From contig CAVQFB010000015.1 in NCBI GenBank assembly GCA_963711675.1, forward strand, positions 62,001 to 126,000: a stretch of DNA of 64,000 nucleotides, in the 5' to 3' direction. The DNA comes from CAVQFB01 sp963711675. Lineage in GTDB: Bacteria > Acidobacteriota > Terriglobia > Terriglobales > Acidobacteriaceae. Below, in pieces: positions 15,864 through 24,971 of this stretch; position 1 is the stretch's first letter; each line of letters starts with the position of its first letter. Under the pieces are notes generated by a model, which made no database searches, was not told the origin of the DNA, and saw only the letters and a program-made list of their open reading frames with translations. The translations under genes and the position numbers were made by a program.

Positions 15864-15936
15864 GGCGGTGATCCTTTCTGATTTGGGTATCAGTATCGGT
15901 ATCACCACACTACAGACTTCTTGAAAATAAAAGCAA

Positions 15937-16027
15937 TGGCGGAGGGGAGAGGGATTCGAACCCCCGGTACCCTTTCGGGTACAGCGGTTTTCAAGACCGC
16001 CTGTTTCAACCACTCACACATCCCTCC
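15937..16027 (-). tRNA. tRNA-Ser(UGA), chromosomal integration target, 1-base expansion at 3' side
   Basis: Minus strand: 5' acceptor GGAGGGA, anticodon stem-loop GCGGT-CTTGAAA-ACCGC (anticodon UGA), long variable arm GTACCCGAAAGGGTAC, T-arm GGGGG-TTCGAAT-CCCTC, then TCCCCTCC, discriminator G and CCA. The 3' acceptor strand has one extra C compared with the seven bases needed to pair with GGAGGGA. This run of four may be a homopolymer error, or the cost of att recombination that replaced the 3' end. The integrase gene points away from this tRNA 3' end, the usual layout at an att site. Confidence 0.88.
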
Positions 16028-16164
16028 GCAGGGATGTCGATATTTTACATCGAGCACGATGAGGCGTGTGCGCGATCCTCGGTGAGACGATGCGCTTCTG
16101 GACACTCGAGAAGAGTGCGCCCCGCGCACCGAATTCGGATCAAGACAATGAATACAATTGAGCA

Positions 16165-16645
16165 GTGGCACACAAGACGAATGCGGCTCGCTTGCTGGAT
16201 CAGCTCAGCATTCACTATGAGTTGAGGGAATACGAAGTAGATCCCGACGACTTGGCAGCGGAAACAGTCGCGGAGAAGATTGGATTTCCGCCAGAGCAGG
16301 TTTTCAAAACGCTGGTCGCGCGTGGAGACCGGAACGGAATCTGCATGGCGGTGATTCCCGGGAATGCCGAACTCGATCTGAAGGCGCTCGCCGCGGCGTC
16401 GGGCGATCGCAAGATTCAGCTGGTACCAGTGAAGGAACTTCAGGGGTTGACAGGTTACGTCCGCGGAGGAGTGACGGCGCTGGCTGGGAAAAAAGATTAT
16501 CCGGTTTTCGTGGATGAGACGGTCGAGTTGTTTGATGTAATTTCGGTGTCGGCAGGGATACGTGGAGTGCAGATCCTGCTGGCACCGGCGGATTATCTTC
16601 GGGCCGTGCGGGGAAAGGTGGCTGCGATTGGGAAGCGCGGAGTAG
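16165..16645 (+). CDS. ybaK: YbaK/ProX-type aminoacyl-tRNA deacylase (frameshift at C-terminus)
   Basis: GTG start at 16165. About 160 residues with the YbaK fold pattern: AARLLDQLSIHYELREYEVD, VAEKIGFPPEQVFKTLVARG, a Lys-rich DLKALAAASGDRKIQL, and GYVRGGVTALAGKKDYPVFV. In this family these residues line the pocket that hydrolyses Cys-tRNA(Pro), and the enzyme works in the cytosol as a proofreading factor. The open frame runs on to 17613 only because it is antisense to the SulP gene. A shift of one base near 16636 gives the natural end GCG GAG TAG at 16645. It is the first chromosomal gene beside the element. Confidence 0.85.
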
Positions 16646-16672
16646 GTGGTAGAGGCTGGGCTTTCGTCAGTG

Positions 16673-18385
16673 CTAGGCCGGGGCGGATGCCGCCTCCAGT
16701 TTCTCGAATACTTCTTCGGCGCGACGCAGAGCTGCTGCACGTTCTCGCAGATGTTGGCCGCACCGATGACTTCCTCAAATTCGGCCTGATGAATCAGCTT
16801 CGCGGGCTGTTCGCTGGCGCCACACAAGAGCAAAGTGCGGCCGGTCGCCTGCAGCTGCTTGGCGATTTCTTCGAGGGCGAACAGGCCGGTGGCATCGAGG
16901 GCGGTCATGTTGCGCAGGCGAAGGATGACGACCGGCGGCAGCTTGTGAATCTTCTCGGTGACGACGGCGATCTTGTCGGTGGCGCCGAAGAGGAATGGGC
17001 CGTGGATGCGGAAGATGGTGGCGTAGTAGGGGATGTCCTTGTCCTGCAGGATGTGGACGCGGCCGTCTTCGACGTAGTCGTCGGTGACCTGGGAGACGGT
17101 GGTGGTGGCGGCGACGCGGCTGATGAAGAGCAGCGCGGCGAGGATCATGCCGGCTTCGACGGCGACGGTGAGGTCGGCGAAGACGGTGAGGGCGAAGGTG
17201 ACGAGCCAGACGCTGATGTCGGTCTTGGTGAGCTTGAGGAGTTGCGGAATCTCGCGCCACTCGCCCATGTTGTAGGCGACGACCATCAGGATGCCGGCGA
17301 GCGCGGCCATGGGAACGTAGCTGACCAGCGGCGCGGCGAACAGCAGGATGCAGAGCAGCGTGAGGGAGTGAATCATGCCGGCGACGGGCGACTGCGCGCC
17401 GGCGCGGATGTTGGTGGCGGTGCGGGCGATGGCGCCGGTGGCGGGCAGTCCGCCGAACATGCGGCGAGACGATGTTGGCGACGCCCTGGCCGATCAGCTC
17501 GACGTTGGGATTGTGGCGGTCGTTGCTCATGCGGTCGGAGACGACGGCCGACATCAAGCGACTCGATGGCGCCCAGCATGGCGACGGTGAAGGCAGGGCC
17601 GAGCAGACCGTGAATCAGGTCGGAGCGAAATTTGGGGATCGCCAGGTGCGGCAGGCCGCTGGGGATGCCGCCGAAGCGCGTGCCGATGGTTTCGACGGGA
17701 AGCTTGAAGAAGTAGACCGCGGACGGTGCCAAGCAGCAGAGCGACGATCGGGCCGGGGATGCGGGTCGAGAGACCGCGGCAGATGATCAGGATGACGACG
17801 GTGACCAGACGGCCAGGGCGGTCGGCTCGATAGGTCAGCGTGTGGAAGTGGCTGGCGAGGGCTTCCATGCGCAGCCAGAAGACGCCGGGAACTTTGTCGA
17901 GGTGCAGGCCGAAGAAGTCTTTGATTTGCGTGCTGGCGATCAGGACGGCGATGCCGTTGGTGAATCCGATGACGACGGGGCGGGGAATGAACTTGACCGC
18001 GGTGCCCAGGCCGGTGAGCGCCCATGATGACCAGCAGGACGCCGGCCATGACGGTGCACATGAAGAGGCCGTCAACTGCCGTGGGCGGCGACGATGCCGG
18101 CGATCGACGACGACGAAGGCGCCGGTCGGGCCGCCGATCTGAGTTTTGCGAGCCGCCGAGCAGCGGAGATGAGGAATCCGGTCACGATTGCGCAGTAGAT
18201 TCCAGCTTGCGGGGTCAGTCCCGAGGCGATGGAGAAGGCCATGGCCAGCGGCAGGGCGACCAGGCCGACGGTGATGCCGGCGATCAGGTCGAGCAGGAAT
18301 TTGTGGAGTTGTAATCGCGAAGGCAGAGGACAGACTTCGGAAGCCAGCGGTCTTTCAAGCTTAAGTTTGGGAAAGTAGAGCCCAT
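16673..18385 (-). CDS. SulP family anion transporter with STAS domain (many frameshifts)
   Basis: Reading across frames gives one protein of about 570 residues, the usual length. It starts at ATG 18385 (MGSTFPNLSLKDRW) and has the SulP signature FLLDLIAGITVGLVALPLAM. Transmembrane segments follow (GFTNGIAVLIASTQIKDFFG, GLLGPAFTVAMLGAIESL, NIVSPHVRR, MFGGLPATGAIARTATNIRA, FAAPLVSYVPMAALAGILMV), then a cytosolic STAS domain (RLRNMTALDATGLFALEEIA). The end is EVFEKLEAASAPA at 16673. SulP proteins move sulfate, bicarbonate or other anions across the inner membrane; the substrate cannot be told. At least seven single-base frame changes interrupt it. Since conserved motifs persist, sequencing error is more likely than a pseudogene, but a decayed gene cannot be excluded. 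Confidence 0.8.
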
Positions 18386-18505
18386 GTTTATCATTATTAC
18401 TCGCTATTTGCCTTCTGGGCTGTGCGGAGGAACACGGAAGATATACAGCGGCTACACTTTGGTGCAGAAAGCCGCATTGAGGGCTGCACGGTGTGGCGGA
18501 ATGTT

Positions 18506-19478
18506 TCAATCCGGCAGCAGCAACAATTTCCCAGTAGTCTTCCTTCCCTGCAAGGTCGCGGTGGGCTTGTTGAGCCTGGCAGAGCGGGTAGATGTGTTCG
18601 ATCCTGAGCTTCAGTTGGCCCGAAGCGACCATCCCCAACACAGCGCTGGCACGGTGCTCGAGTTCCTGACGAGTGGCAATGTAGTGGTTGAGGGAGGGGC
18701 GAGTCAAAAAGAGCGATCCCTTCTGGGTAAGCTGAATTGGATCAAACGGAGGGACAGCGCCACTCGACCCACCGTAAAGAACCATGTAGCCGCGGGGGCG
18801 CAAAACGTTTAGTCCCTTTTGGAACGTGTCCTTTCCCACCGAATCGTAGACGACGTCAACACCTTTGCCTTCGGTCAGACGCCTGGTTTCGACTTCAAAA
18901 TCCTGGTAGGTATAGAGAATGATGTCGTCCGCACCAGCTTGACGGGCGAGATTTGCTTTTTCGTCTGTGGAAACAGTCGCGATCACCCGGGTGCCGAGCT
19001 GGTGGGCCATCTGGACGAGGAGGAGACCTACGCCACCAGCCCCGGCATGGACAAGGGCGATCTGACCTCTCTTGACGGGAAACGAATCATGCAGCAGATA
19101 GTGGGCAGTCATGCCTTGCAACATGGTGGCAGCCGCGGAGCGATCATCAACGCCATCCGGGATGCGGGCGAGCCGGTCGGCGGGAACGACCGCATACTGC
19201 GCATAGCTGCCTTGGACACCGGCGTAGGCGACGCGATCGCCAGGCTTCACATCGCGGACGTCCTTGCCAACTTCGGCGACGACTCCCGCCGCCTCCTGAC
19301 CAGGCGTGAAGGGCAGTGGTGAAGAATACCTACCCTCCCGGAAGTAGGTGTCGACGAAGTTGACTCCGATCGCCGTGATCCTGACGAGTGCCTCGTTGGG
19401 CTTAGGTTGCGGAGTTGGAAGATCGACACATCGGAGAACCTCAGGGCCGCCGGTTTCAGTAATCTGAATGGCTTTCAT
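18506..19478 (-). CDS. NADPH:quinone oxidoreductase (zinc-independent MDR family)
   Basis: About 323 residues. N-terminal GroES-like domain (MKAIQITETGGPEVLRCVDL, VNFVDTYFREGRY, PGQEAAGVVAEVG), then a Rossmann domain with the nucleotide-binding loop HAGAGGVGLLLVQMAHQLG, as in E. coli QOR. It lacks the catalytic zinc ligands of alcohol dehydrogenases. The reaction is one-electron reduction of quinones with NADPH in the cytosol. One base shift near 18545 restores the typical C-terminus TTGKLLLLPD and a stop at 18506; without it the frame fuses artificially into the downstream SulP gene. Followed on the same strand by SulP after about 120 bases. Confidence 0.88.
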
Positions 19479-19774
19479 GATGGATTCGATGGGTTACGAT
19501 GGGAGAAGGCTCCACGAAAAACCCGTCGACCAGGACGTTTTTTGGGCATTTCTTCGGAAGATTCCGTTCCCGCTTTGCGAGACATCTCGTTGGAGAGCTT
19601 TCAGACTCTAAACAACTTGCAATACTGGACATCCGCGGAGTAACATGCCCGCCTCCCGAGGCAATGGTCCATGGTCCTTTGCGGGTTGACCCTCTAAAGT
19701 AGCGGGTAGTAGGATTTTGCCAGACTGTCCAAGTTCAGAACCTGGGGGTAGGTCGCGGTAATTCATAGAGAAAT

Positions 19775-21700
19775 ATGAGACTTGCAAAGCTCTATGCTTA
19801 CGTCGCGCCGATCGTGGCCATCGCAGTGGTCGCAACCGGCTGCCAGACCGCCCAAAGACCTGCGACCCTTCTTTCCCCCAACCAGACGACACCTCCCGCG
19901 CTGACACTTGCCAAGCCGGTCTTATCCACTCCATCTCAGCTTCCGGCACCGCAGGACCAGACTCAGGCAACCCTCTCTCCTGCGGAGCCAAATTCGCAGG
20001 AAGCAGTTACTGAGCTCATCGAGCAGGTGGAGAAGGAGTACCAGGCGGGTCAGGAAGATTATCGGGCAGGGCATCTGGAGGCCGCAAAGCAGAGTTTTGA
20101 CCGTGCATTCAATCTTCTCCTGGGCAGCGACCTTGATGTCCGATCGGACGAACGTCTGCAACAGGAGCTGGACCGAGTTCTAGACGGGGTGAATGGTTTC
20201 GAATTGACGGCTTTGCAGGTGGGAGACGGTTTTACAGAGCAGAAGTCTGAGCCCGCCCCGATCGACGAGGCTAATGAGGTTACGTTCCCCGTCGACCCCA
20301 ACGTCAAGGCAAAGGCGGAAGCTGAGGTGAAGTCGACACGTTCGGACTTGCCGCTCATGATGACCGACCAGGTAGCAGGTTATATCAACTATTTCTCAAC
20401 CCGTGGGCGAGGAACCCTGGAGCGTGCGTTGGTGCGTTCCGGCAGATATCAGACAATGATTCGCCAGACACTCAAAGAGGAAGGCGTTCCACAGGACCTG
20501 ATCTATCTGGCGCAGGCGGAGTCCGGGTTTCATCCGCTGGCGCTTTCGCGGGCAGGTGCGCGCGGCATGTGGCAATTCATGGGAAGCCGGGCCCGAGGCT
20601 ATGGTCTGGAGCGCAGCTGGTGGTTGGACGAGCGGCAGGATCCTGAGAAGTCGACCCGGGCTGCTGCCCATCACCTTAAGGATCTGTATGACCAGTTTGG
20701 GGACTGGTATCTGGCGATGGCTGCATACAACTCTGGACCTGGGACGGTTCAGAATGCGGTGAAGAGAACAGGCTACGCGGATTTCTGGGAGCTTTACAAC
20801 CGCAACGTCCTGCCGAAGGAGACGCGAAATTACGTTCCCATTATCCTGGCGGTAGCTATCATGGCCAAGAATCCAGAGCAATATGGTCTGGACAAGGTGG
20901 CTCAGGAGCAGCCTGTACCTTTTGACACGGTGAAGATCGACCACCCGGTAGACCTGCGCCTGGTGGCGGAATGCGTGGATGCGGCGGTAGATGACATTCA
21001 AGATTTAAACCCGAGCCTGTTGCGAATGACCACCCCCAAAGACGGGTCATTCGATCTCCACTTGCCGCTAGGAGCGAGGGACAAGTTCGAGACTGCGATT
21101 GCCGCGATACCACCGGAGATGCGCGTGTGGTGGCGGTATCACAAGGTGCAGCCCGGGGACACGTTAGCGTCGCTTTCGCGCTCTTATCGAACCAGTGCCA
21201 AAGCCATCGCCGAAGCCAACAATCTGAGCGGCGAGAGTCTGGAAGGCACAAACAAGGTAATCATCCCGATTGCGCCGGGCAAGCATGCATCCAATGAAGA
21301 TCGAGTCGCATATTCGGCGCATGCAACTCGCTATAAGGTGCACAAGGGCGATACAGTTCAAACCGTAGCAGACAACTTCGGTGTCCCCGCAACGATGATC
21401 CGGCGCTGGAACCATGTGAAAGGGGACAGTCTGAAGGGCCGCTCGGTGATCTATGTCCGCCTTCCGGTAACGCGGAGCTTCTCGGAACAGACCACGGCAA
21501 GGAAGTCGAACAAATCCAGCCGTTCGGGCTCGTCGGCTGTAGCGAACAGCGGCGTCCATAGGCACACCGTGAAACAGGGCGAGACTTTCACTTCCATTGC
21601 CAGTTCCTACAAAACAAGTGTCGCAGCCCTCAAGCGCGACAACCAGAATGTTGCGACCTTGCGACCCGGCATGGTCCTGGTGATTCGCGAAGCCCGCTAA
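19775..21700 (+). CDS. mltD: Lipoprotein lytic transglycosylase with three LysM domains (MltD-like)
   Basis: 641 residues. Lipoprotein signal with lipobox-like VVATGC at residues 18-23, so it is probably anchored in the outer membrane. A Pro/Thr/Gln-rich linker and a helical region (residues 70-200) lead to the SLT catalytic domain at about 205-360 with AQAESGFHPLALSRAGARG (catalytic Glu in the ES motif), GMWQFM and AMAAYNSGPGTVQNAV. LysM repeats follow near 450, 510 and 595 (HKVQPGDTLASLSRSY, YKVHKGDTVQTVADNF, HTVKQGETFTSIASSY). It cleaves peptidoglycan glycan strands to 1,6-anhydro ends; the LysM domains hold it on the wall. It stands alone, with an intergenic region of about 300 bases before it in which I see no clear promoter. 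Confidence 0.93.
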   Translation: MRLAKLYAYVAPIVAIAVVATGCQTAQRPATLLSPNQTTPPALTLAKPVLSTPSQLPAPQDQTQATLSPAEPNSQEAVTELIEQVEKEYQAGQEDYRAGHLEAAKQSFDRAFNLLLGSDLDVRSDERLQQELDRVLDGVNGFELTALQVGDGFTEQKSEPAPIDEANEVTFPVDPNVKAKAEAEVKSTRSDLPLMMTDQVAGYINYFSTRGRGTLERALVRSGRYQTMIRQTLKEEGVPQDLIYLAQAESGFHPLALSRAGARGMWQFMGSRARGYGLERSWWLDERQDPEKSTRAAAHHLKDLYDQFGDWYLAMAAYNSGPGTVQNAVKRTGYADFWELYNRNVLPKETRNYVPIILAVAIMAKNPEQYGLDKVAQEQPVPFDTVKIDHPVDLRLVAECVDAAVDDIQDLNPSLLRMTTPKDGSFDLHLPLGARDKFETAIAAIPPEMRVWWRYHKVQPGDTLASLSRSYRTSAKAIAEANNLSGESLEGTNKVIIPIAPGKHASNEDRVAYSAHATRYKVHKGDTVQTVADNFGVPATMIRRWNHVKGDSLKGRSVIYVRLPVTRSFSEQTTARKSNKSSRSGSSAVANSGVHRHTVKQGETFTSIASSYKTSVAALKRDNQNVATLRPGMVLVIREAR

Positions 21701-21875
21701 TCCTGCCAGGGGTCGTTCCGGCGTTACCGCCACTCCTTTCAACACTCCGCTTTTCGGTCAATATTCGCTTTTTATTCGGTCTCACAGAACGACCCGCCAA
21801 GCCCATTATTGCTCCAAAAGAAAGCTCTCGCATTTGCCTAGAAGATGGCAGATACTGCGGATGAAATCGCTGTGC

Positions 21876-21881
21876 TATAAT
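21876..21881 (+). promoter_or_regulatory. Extended -10 promoter for H1-like gene
   Basis: TGC-TATAAT is an extended -10 element; no good -35 is seen. It gives a 5' leader of about 120 bases, part of which can fold (GCGCCATTTGGCG). The rest of the 300-base gap 21701-22007 shows nothing else. Confidence 0.5.
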
Positions 21882-22007
21882 CGCGCGCCATTTGGCGGTG
21901 CGACTGCATTCCAGTTCACGAGCTGTCTTTTTTCTATTTCTCTAACAGGCTCTCAACTCCCACGCAGGGCTTTTGGCGCGGGAGCAGCCGCAACTTCAGG
22001 AGGAAAG

Positions 22008-22400
22008 ATGCCCTTTGATGATGTCACCCTCTACGGACGTGATGACGAAACCGACGAGTATGGCGATAGCGGTGGGTATGGCGAATCGCTGGAAGAAGAT
22101 TACGAAGAAGAAGAGGAGGAGGAAGAGGAATCCGGAACGCCCGAACTGAGTGAACCGGAACCCGAACCCGTTATGCCTGCGGCTCCTCCCCCAACTCCCA
22201 CGGGCGGTGGCGCGGGAAAACCTGCACCCAAGAAACCCGCGCCCAAGAAGAAGGCCGCTAAGAAAAAGGCGGCGAAGAAGCCAGCAAAAAAGAAGGCGGC
22301 GAAAAAGAAAAAGCCGGCAAAGAAAGCGGCGAAGAAAAAGCCAGCAAAAAAGAAACCCGCGAAGAAGGCAAAGAAGGCTGCCAAGAAGCGCCGCAGGTAG
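22008..22400 (+). CDS. Histone H1-like DNA-binding protein
   Basis: 130 residues from ATG 22008, which has AGGAGGAAAG immediately upstream. The first 60 residues are very acidic, including a run of Glu (EEDYEEEEEEEEE), then a Pro-rich hinge. The last 70 residues are built almost wholly from Lys, Ala and Pro repeats (KPAPKKPAPKKKAAKK). That tail is the eukaryotic-H1-like module found in several bacterial nucleoid proteins and would coat DNA by charge. The acidic N-terminus could shield the tail or bind partners. Repeat-rich coding sequence makes the exact length unreliable. A terminator follows. Confidence 0.82.
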   Translation: MPFDDVTLYGRDDETDEYGDSGGYGESLEEDYEEEEEEEEESGTPELSEPEPEPVMPAAPPPTPTGGGAGKPAPKKPAPKKKAAKKKAAKKPAKKKAAKKKKPAKKAAKKKPAKKKPAKKAKKAAKKRRR

Positions 22401-22436
22401 GATTTTCTGTCGCTTTCGTGCGTATTGTGAGATTCT

Positions 22437-22460
22437 GGCCGCAGTCATTGAACTGCGGCC
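22437..22460 (+). terminator. Rho-independent terminator after H1-like gene
   Basis: GGCCGCAG pairs with CTGCGGCC across eight bases, followed by ATTTTG. Confidence 0.7.
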
Positions 22461-22599
22461 ATTTTGCGTACGGCAAGTTGTTTTAGGAATGGCTCTCCGG
22501 TAGGCCGAAGTCAGTCTGCTGGTCCTCGTAGTGACGTTCGGGATCGGCGGAGTCCGTCAGGAATTTGCCCGAGGCTGCAAGCACAGTACCGACCGATGA

Positions 22600-22818
22600 T
22601 CACTTCTTGCCCTGAATGGATTCCAAGCACTTGGTATATAGCTCGAGCAAATGGGAAGCATAGTCTTCTGGCTTGGATGCCGCTCCTCCACCCTGGAACC
22701 CCACTCCCGCGGAACTTGTCTTGCCATAGCCCGTTGTAATCGCGACAAACTTCATGAGGTCGAGAGCAATGTCTTCATTGCGACGCGAACCAACCGAGAT
22801 CGCAGGCGTTTCACTCAT
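22600..22818 (-). CDS. Small conserved-looking hypothetical protein
   Basis: 72 residues from ATG 22818, with GGAGGG upstream; the longer open frame to 23088 has unnatural sequence and is not used. It reads SETPAISVGSRRNEDIALDL, then MKFVAITTGYGKTSSAGVGF, and ends in a helix (EDYASHLLELYTKCLESI). There is no membrane segment. The Gly-rich centre and regular final helix suggest a real small soluble protein. No family recognised. About 170 bases separate it from the ankyrin gene on the same strand. Confidence 0.55.
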   Translation of the reverse strand: MSETPAISVGSRRNEDIALDLMKFVAITTGYGKTSSAGVGFQGGGAASKPEDYASHLLELYTKCLESIQGKK

Positions 22819-22987
22819 GGGTCCCTCCGTGGGAATGAAAATGTTGGGAACGTCTTCCATTAATGCTGAAAGTTGACGACTGGGAGCATCGCCGATCGTT
22901 TCGCACCCGAGGACCGGCTTCAAGAGATGATGATAGCAAATCCGACGTTGACTGTTGGGGCTATGGATTCGGATGGCAGGCCCGCAA

Positions 22988-23644
22988 TCAGGCCGCGCCC
23001 AAGCGCCGCAAGAGTTCGACGTGTCCTTTTTCTCGGGCCAACTGCGCAGCCGTGACGCCCGCCTCATTTGCGATACTGGGATCTGCATCGTACTTCAGAA
23101 GTAATTCCAGCATTTCCTGATCGCCATGTTGGGCAGCGGCGTGCAAAGGCGTCCATCCCGCTTGTTGTTTGGCATTTGGATCGGCCTTGTGTTCAAGCAG
23201 CATTTGCACAATCCTGAGGTTATGTCCGGCGGCTGCAGAGTGGAGCGGCATGACTTTCATGGGGTTTCGCGAGGCGACGTTCACTTCTGCACCACAGTTC
23301 AGAAGGCAGCGCGCCGTCTCTTCCTGGCCAAAGAAGCAAGCAAAGTGCAGCGGGGTGAACCCGTCGGGGGACCACACATTCGCCAAGGAACTGTCCTTCG
23401 CGATCAGGTCGGTCACGCGGTCGGCTTTGCCGAGGCTGGTAGCCTCGAAGATATCCAGTTCGGGCTTGGCATCCTGAAGCATCTTGACGATCTCTGTGCG
23501 CCCAGCATATAGCGCCTGCATGATGACGGTCACGCCATGAACGTCGCGCGCGGCTGCCGAGGAAGGGTCCTGCGCAAGCAACTGCTGAAGTTTCGCAAGA
23601 TCACCGGACTGGACGGCGGCCATGACTTCATCTTTCGTGTTCAT
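22988..23644 (-). CDS. Ankyrin-repeat protein
   Basis: 218 residues, cytosolic, made of about six ankyrin repeats. Clear ones include GFTPLHFACFFGQEETARCL, MPLHSAAAGHNLRIVQML and GWTPLHAAAQHGDQEMLELL, each with the TPLH-helix-turn-helix pattern. The N-terminal repeats are more diverged (VTVIMQALYAGRTEIVKML). No catalytic domain, so it is a binding scaffold with unknown partner. It is divergent from the MarR regulator, with a palindrome in the shared region, so it may be under MarR control. Confidence 0.9.
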   Translation of the reverse strand: MNTKDEVMAAVQSGDLAKLQQLLAQDPSSAAARDVHGVTVIMQALYAGRTEIVKMLQDAKPELDIFEATSLGKADRVTDLIAKDSSLANVWSPDGFTPLHFACFFGQEETARCLLNCGAEVNVASRNPMKVMPLHSAAAGHNLRIVQMLLEHKADPNAKQQAGWTPLHAAAQHGDQEMLELLLKYDADPSIANEAGVTAAQLAREKGHVELLRRLGAA

Positions 23645-23668
23645 ATTTAACCCTTCACGGGCTCACTC

Positions 23669-23693
23669 AATTAATTAGCTATGCTAATCAATT
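23669..23693. promoter_or_regulatory. MarR-type palindromic operator between ankyrin gene and marR
   Basis: AATTAATTAGC-TAT-GCTAATCAATT: perfect ATTAGC/GCTAAT core with arms matching at 10 of 11 positions, in the divergent intergenic region. MarR dimers bind such AT-rich palindromes next to their own genes. Confidence 0.75.
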
Positions 23694-23708
23694 ATAATAG
23701 CCGAGCCG

Positions 23709-24183
23709 ATGATGTCAAATTTTTTTCCATAGGCTGGCACCCCTGAAACCGGCGCGAGAAGATCGGGAACCGCGGGCGATCGCCGACAGGCTACACTCGG
23801 CAGCCATTCACTTGCTGCGCATCGTGAGGAAGCAAGACGCTCTGATGGGAGAAGGGCCGGCACGGCTCTCGGCGCTATCGGTTCTCGTGTTCGGTGGCCC
23901 GATGACGTTGGGGCAGTTGGCAGCAGCTGAGCAGGTAAGGCCACCGACCATGAGCAGGATCGTAGCCGGCCTGAAGCGAAAAGGCCTAGCGGCGACGATC
24001 ACGGACACAGCGGATGCGCGAAGGATCAGGATCCAAGCAACCGCGAAGGGTGTGCAGTTGATGCAGCGAGGGAGGAAGCGCCGAATCCAGTCTTTAACCG
24101 CAATGATCGCCGAGCTTGAGGCGGACGAACTGGAGACGATTGGCAGGGCGGTCGCGGCGCTCGAGAAAGTATTGAGAAAGTGA
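23709..24183 (+). CDS. MarR family transcription regulator (one homopolymer frameshift)
   Basis: A winged-helix regulator of about 157 residues. The strong part runs from LLRIVRKQDALMGEGPARLS through the recognition helix MSRIVAGLKRKGLA and the wing (TDTADARRIRIQATAKG) to the dimer helices at the C-terminus. The natural start is ATG 23709: MMSNFF, then after a run of seven T the frame breaks. With six T it continues HRLAPLKPAREDREPRAI, which includes the first dimerisation helix. Without this correction the protein begins mid-helix at TTG 23812. MarR proteins repress or activate in response to small molecules. The palindrome just upstream is the likely binding site. Confidence 0.78.
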
Positions 24184-24254
24184 GTCCCCCCAGGGGATCA
24201 CGCAAAGCGGAACGGTGGAGTCCCCAAAAAACATCCTGCGCGGTCCGCGGCCTT

Positions 24255-24971
24255 CTAGGTTTCGATCCCGATGTAGCAAATACGGCCAATAAGATAATCG
24301 TGAGGCTTCTTTCCCTCTTCCAGAGCCAAGACCTCGACGGGATAGGCCTGGTTGTGTGGACGCAACACCAGGTGGTTGGCAGCGACCTCAACGTACCGAA
24401 TCGTACAGGTATTGGCTTTCCGAACGGCGTACATGTTCGGTTCGCCGCGGCGGTATTGCTTCAGGGAGTTGTAATGGCGGTCCAGGAGCACTGTGGCGCC
24501 CGGAAGGAGGCGGGGATACATGGCCATGCCCTCTCGACCCTCTATTTTGATCGCGACAAAACGCTCCCAATCGTCGCGAGCTCCCTCCATTTCCGGGCGG
24601 AGCCGCCGCAGGAAACTCCGCTTGAACTTCAGAATATCCTTCAGGTTCATCTTCATGACCAGAGGTTCCGAAGCTGCAATGGAACTCTCCACCATGAATA
24701 CGTTGTCAAACTGATCCTCGCTGGGGGGAGTGATGCTGGCCCGCTTGTTAATTTCAGTGGGATCGAGCAAATCGAGGATCGAAAGGCGCTGCACGGACAG
24801 GACTTTGTCCATGCCTTCCACGCTTAGGCCACGCTTGCGGTTCAGGAAATTGGAGATGTGGGCTTGTTTGAAGCCGGTCTGCTCCGCCAGGCGAAGGCCG
24901 GTCAGTTCTCCTTCATCAATGCGCTCCCACAATGTTTTCCGGAGATTCTCCTGCAAGGCTCGAAATTTCAT
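24255..24971 (-). CDS. CI/S24-like phage repressor
   Basis: 238 residues. The N-terminal XRE-type HTH (GLRLAEQTGFKQAHISNFL, then NRKRGLSVEGMDKVL) is at about residues 24-62. A linker follows, then a C-terminal LexA/S24-like dimerisation fold (VAIKIEGREGMAMYPRLLPG, ATVLLDRHY). I cannot place the Ser-Lys catalytic pair with confidence, so self-cleavage is uncertain. The start codon follows a TATACT box by only six bases, so the mRNA would be leaderless, as for lambda cI from PRM. Two CAGCTATAGC operators lie between it and the divergent plus-strand gene. It is the likely master switch of the phage-derived cluster. Confidence 0.75.
   Translation of the reverse strand: MKFRALQENLRKTLWERIDEGELTGLRLAEQTGFKQAHISNFLNRKRGLSVEGMDKVLSVQRLSILDLLDPTEINKRASITPPSEDQFDNVFMVESSIAASEPLVMKMNLKDILKFKRSFLRRLRPEMEGARDDWERFVAIKIEGREGMAMYPRLLPGATVLLDRHYNSLKQYRRGEPNMYAVRKANTCTIRYVEVAANHLVLRPHNQAYPVEVLALEEGKKPHDYLIGRICYIGIET

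Larger units (their letters stand above)
1..15936 (-). mobile_element. Integrated temperate element (prophage-like) at tRNA-Ser
   Basis: A continuous block of minus-strand phage or plasmid-type genes ends at a tyrosine integrase whose start lies about 75 bases from the 3' end of a chromosomal tRNA-Ser. Inside are excisionase-like HTH proteins, a replication-initiator-like protein, a serine recombinase, a tail tape-measure protein and an element-borne tRNA-Ser. Head and terminase genes are not seen, so they would lie left of base 1 or be missing. The right boundary is taken as the tRNA 3' end. I could not find a direct repeat of that tRNA end elsewhere in the window, so the left boundary is unknown. 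Tailed temperate phage is the best reading; a phage-plasmid is possible because of the initiator-like gene and the repeat array. Confidence 0.75.

Noticed and set aside
16045..17460. 471-residue minus-strand frame starting MFGGLPATGAIART
   Set aside because: It is the C-terminal half of SulP; after the STAS domain it reads on in the wrong frame through antisense ybaK and stops near the tRNA.
16165..17613. 482-residue plus-strand frame beginning with the YbaK protein
   Set aside because: Only the first 160 residues are natural. The rest is antisense to SulP, with Gly/Asp/Arg-rich low-complexity sequence from GC-rich third positions.
18072..19478. Fusion of quinone oxidoreductase and SulP in one frame
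   Set aside because: The joining sequence has no natural protein character, and a one-base change restores the normal oxidoreductase end. It is an indel artefact.
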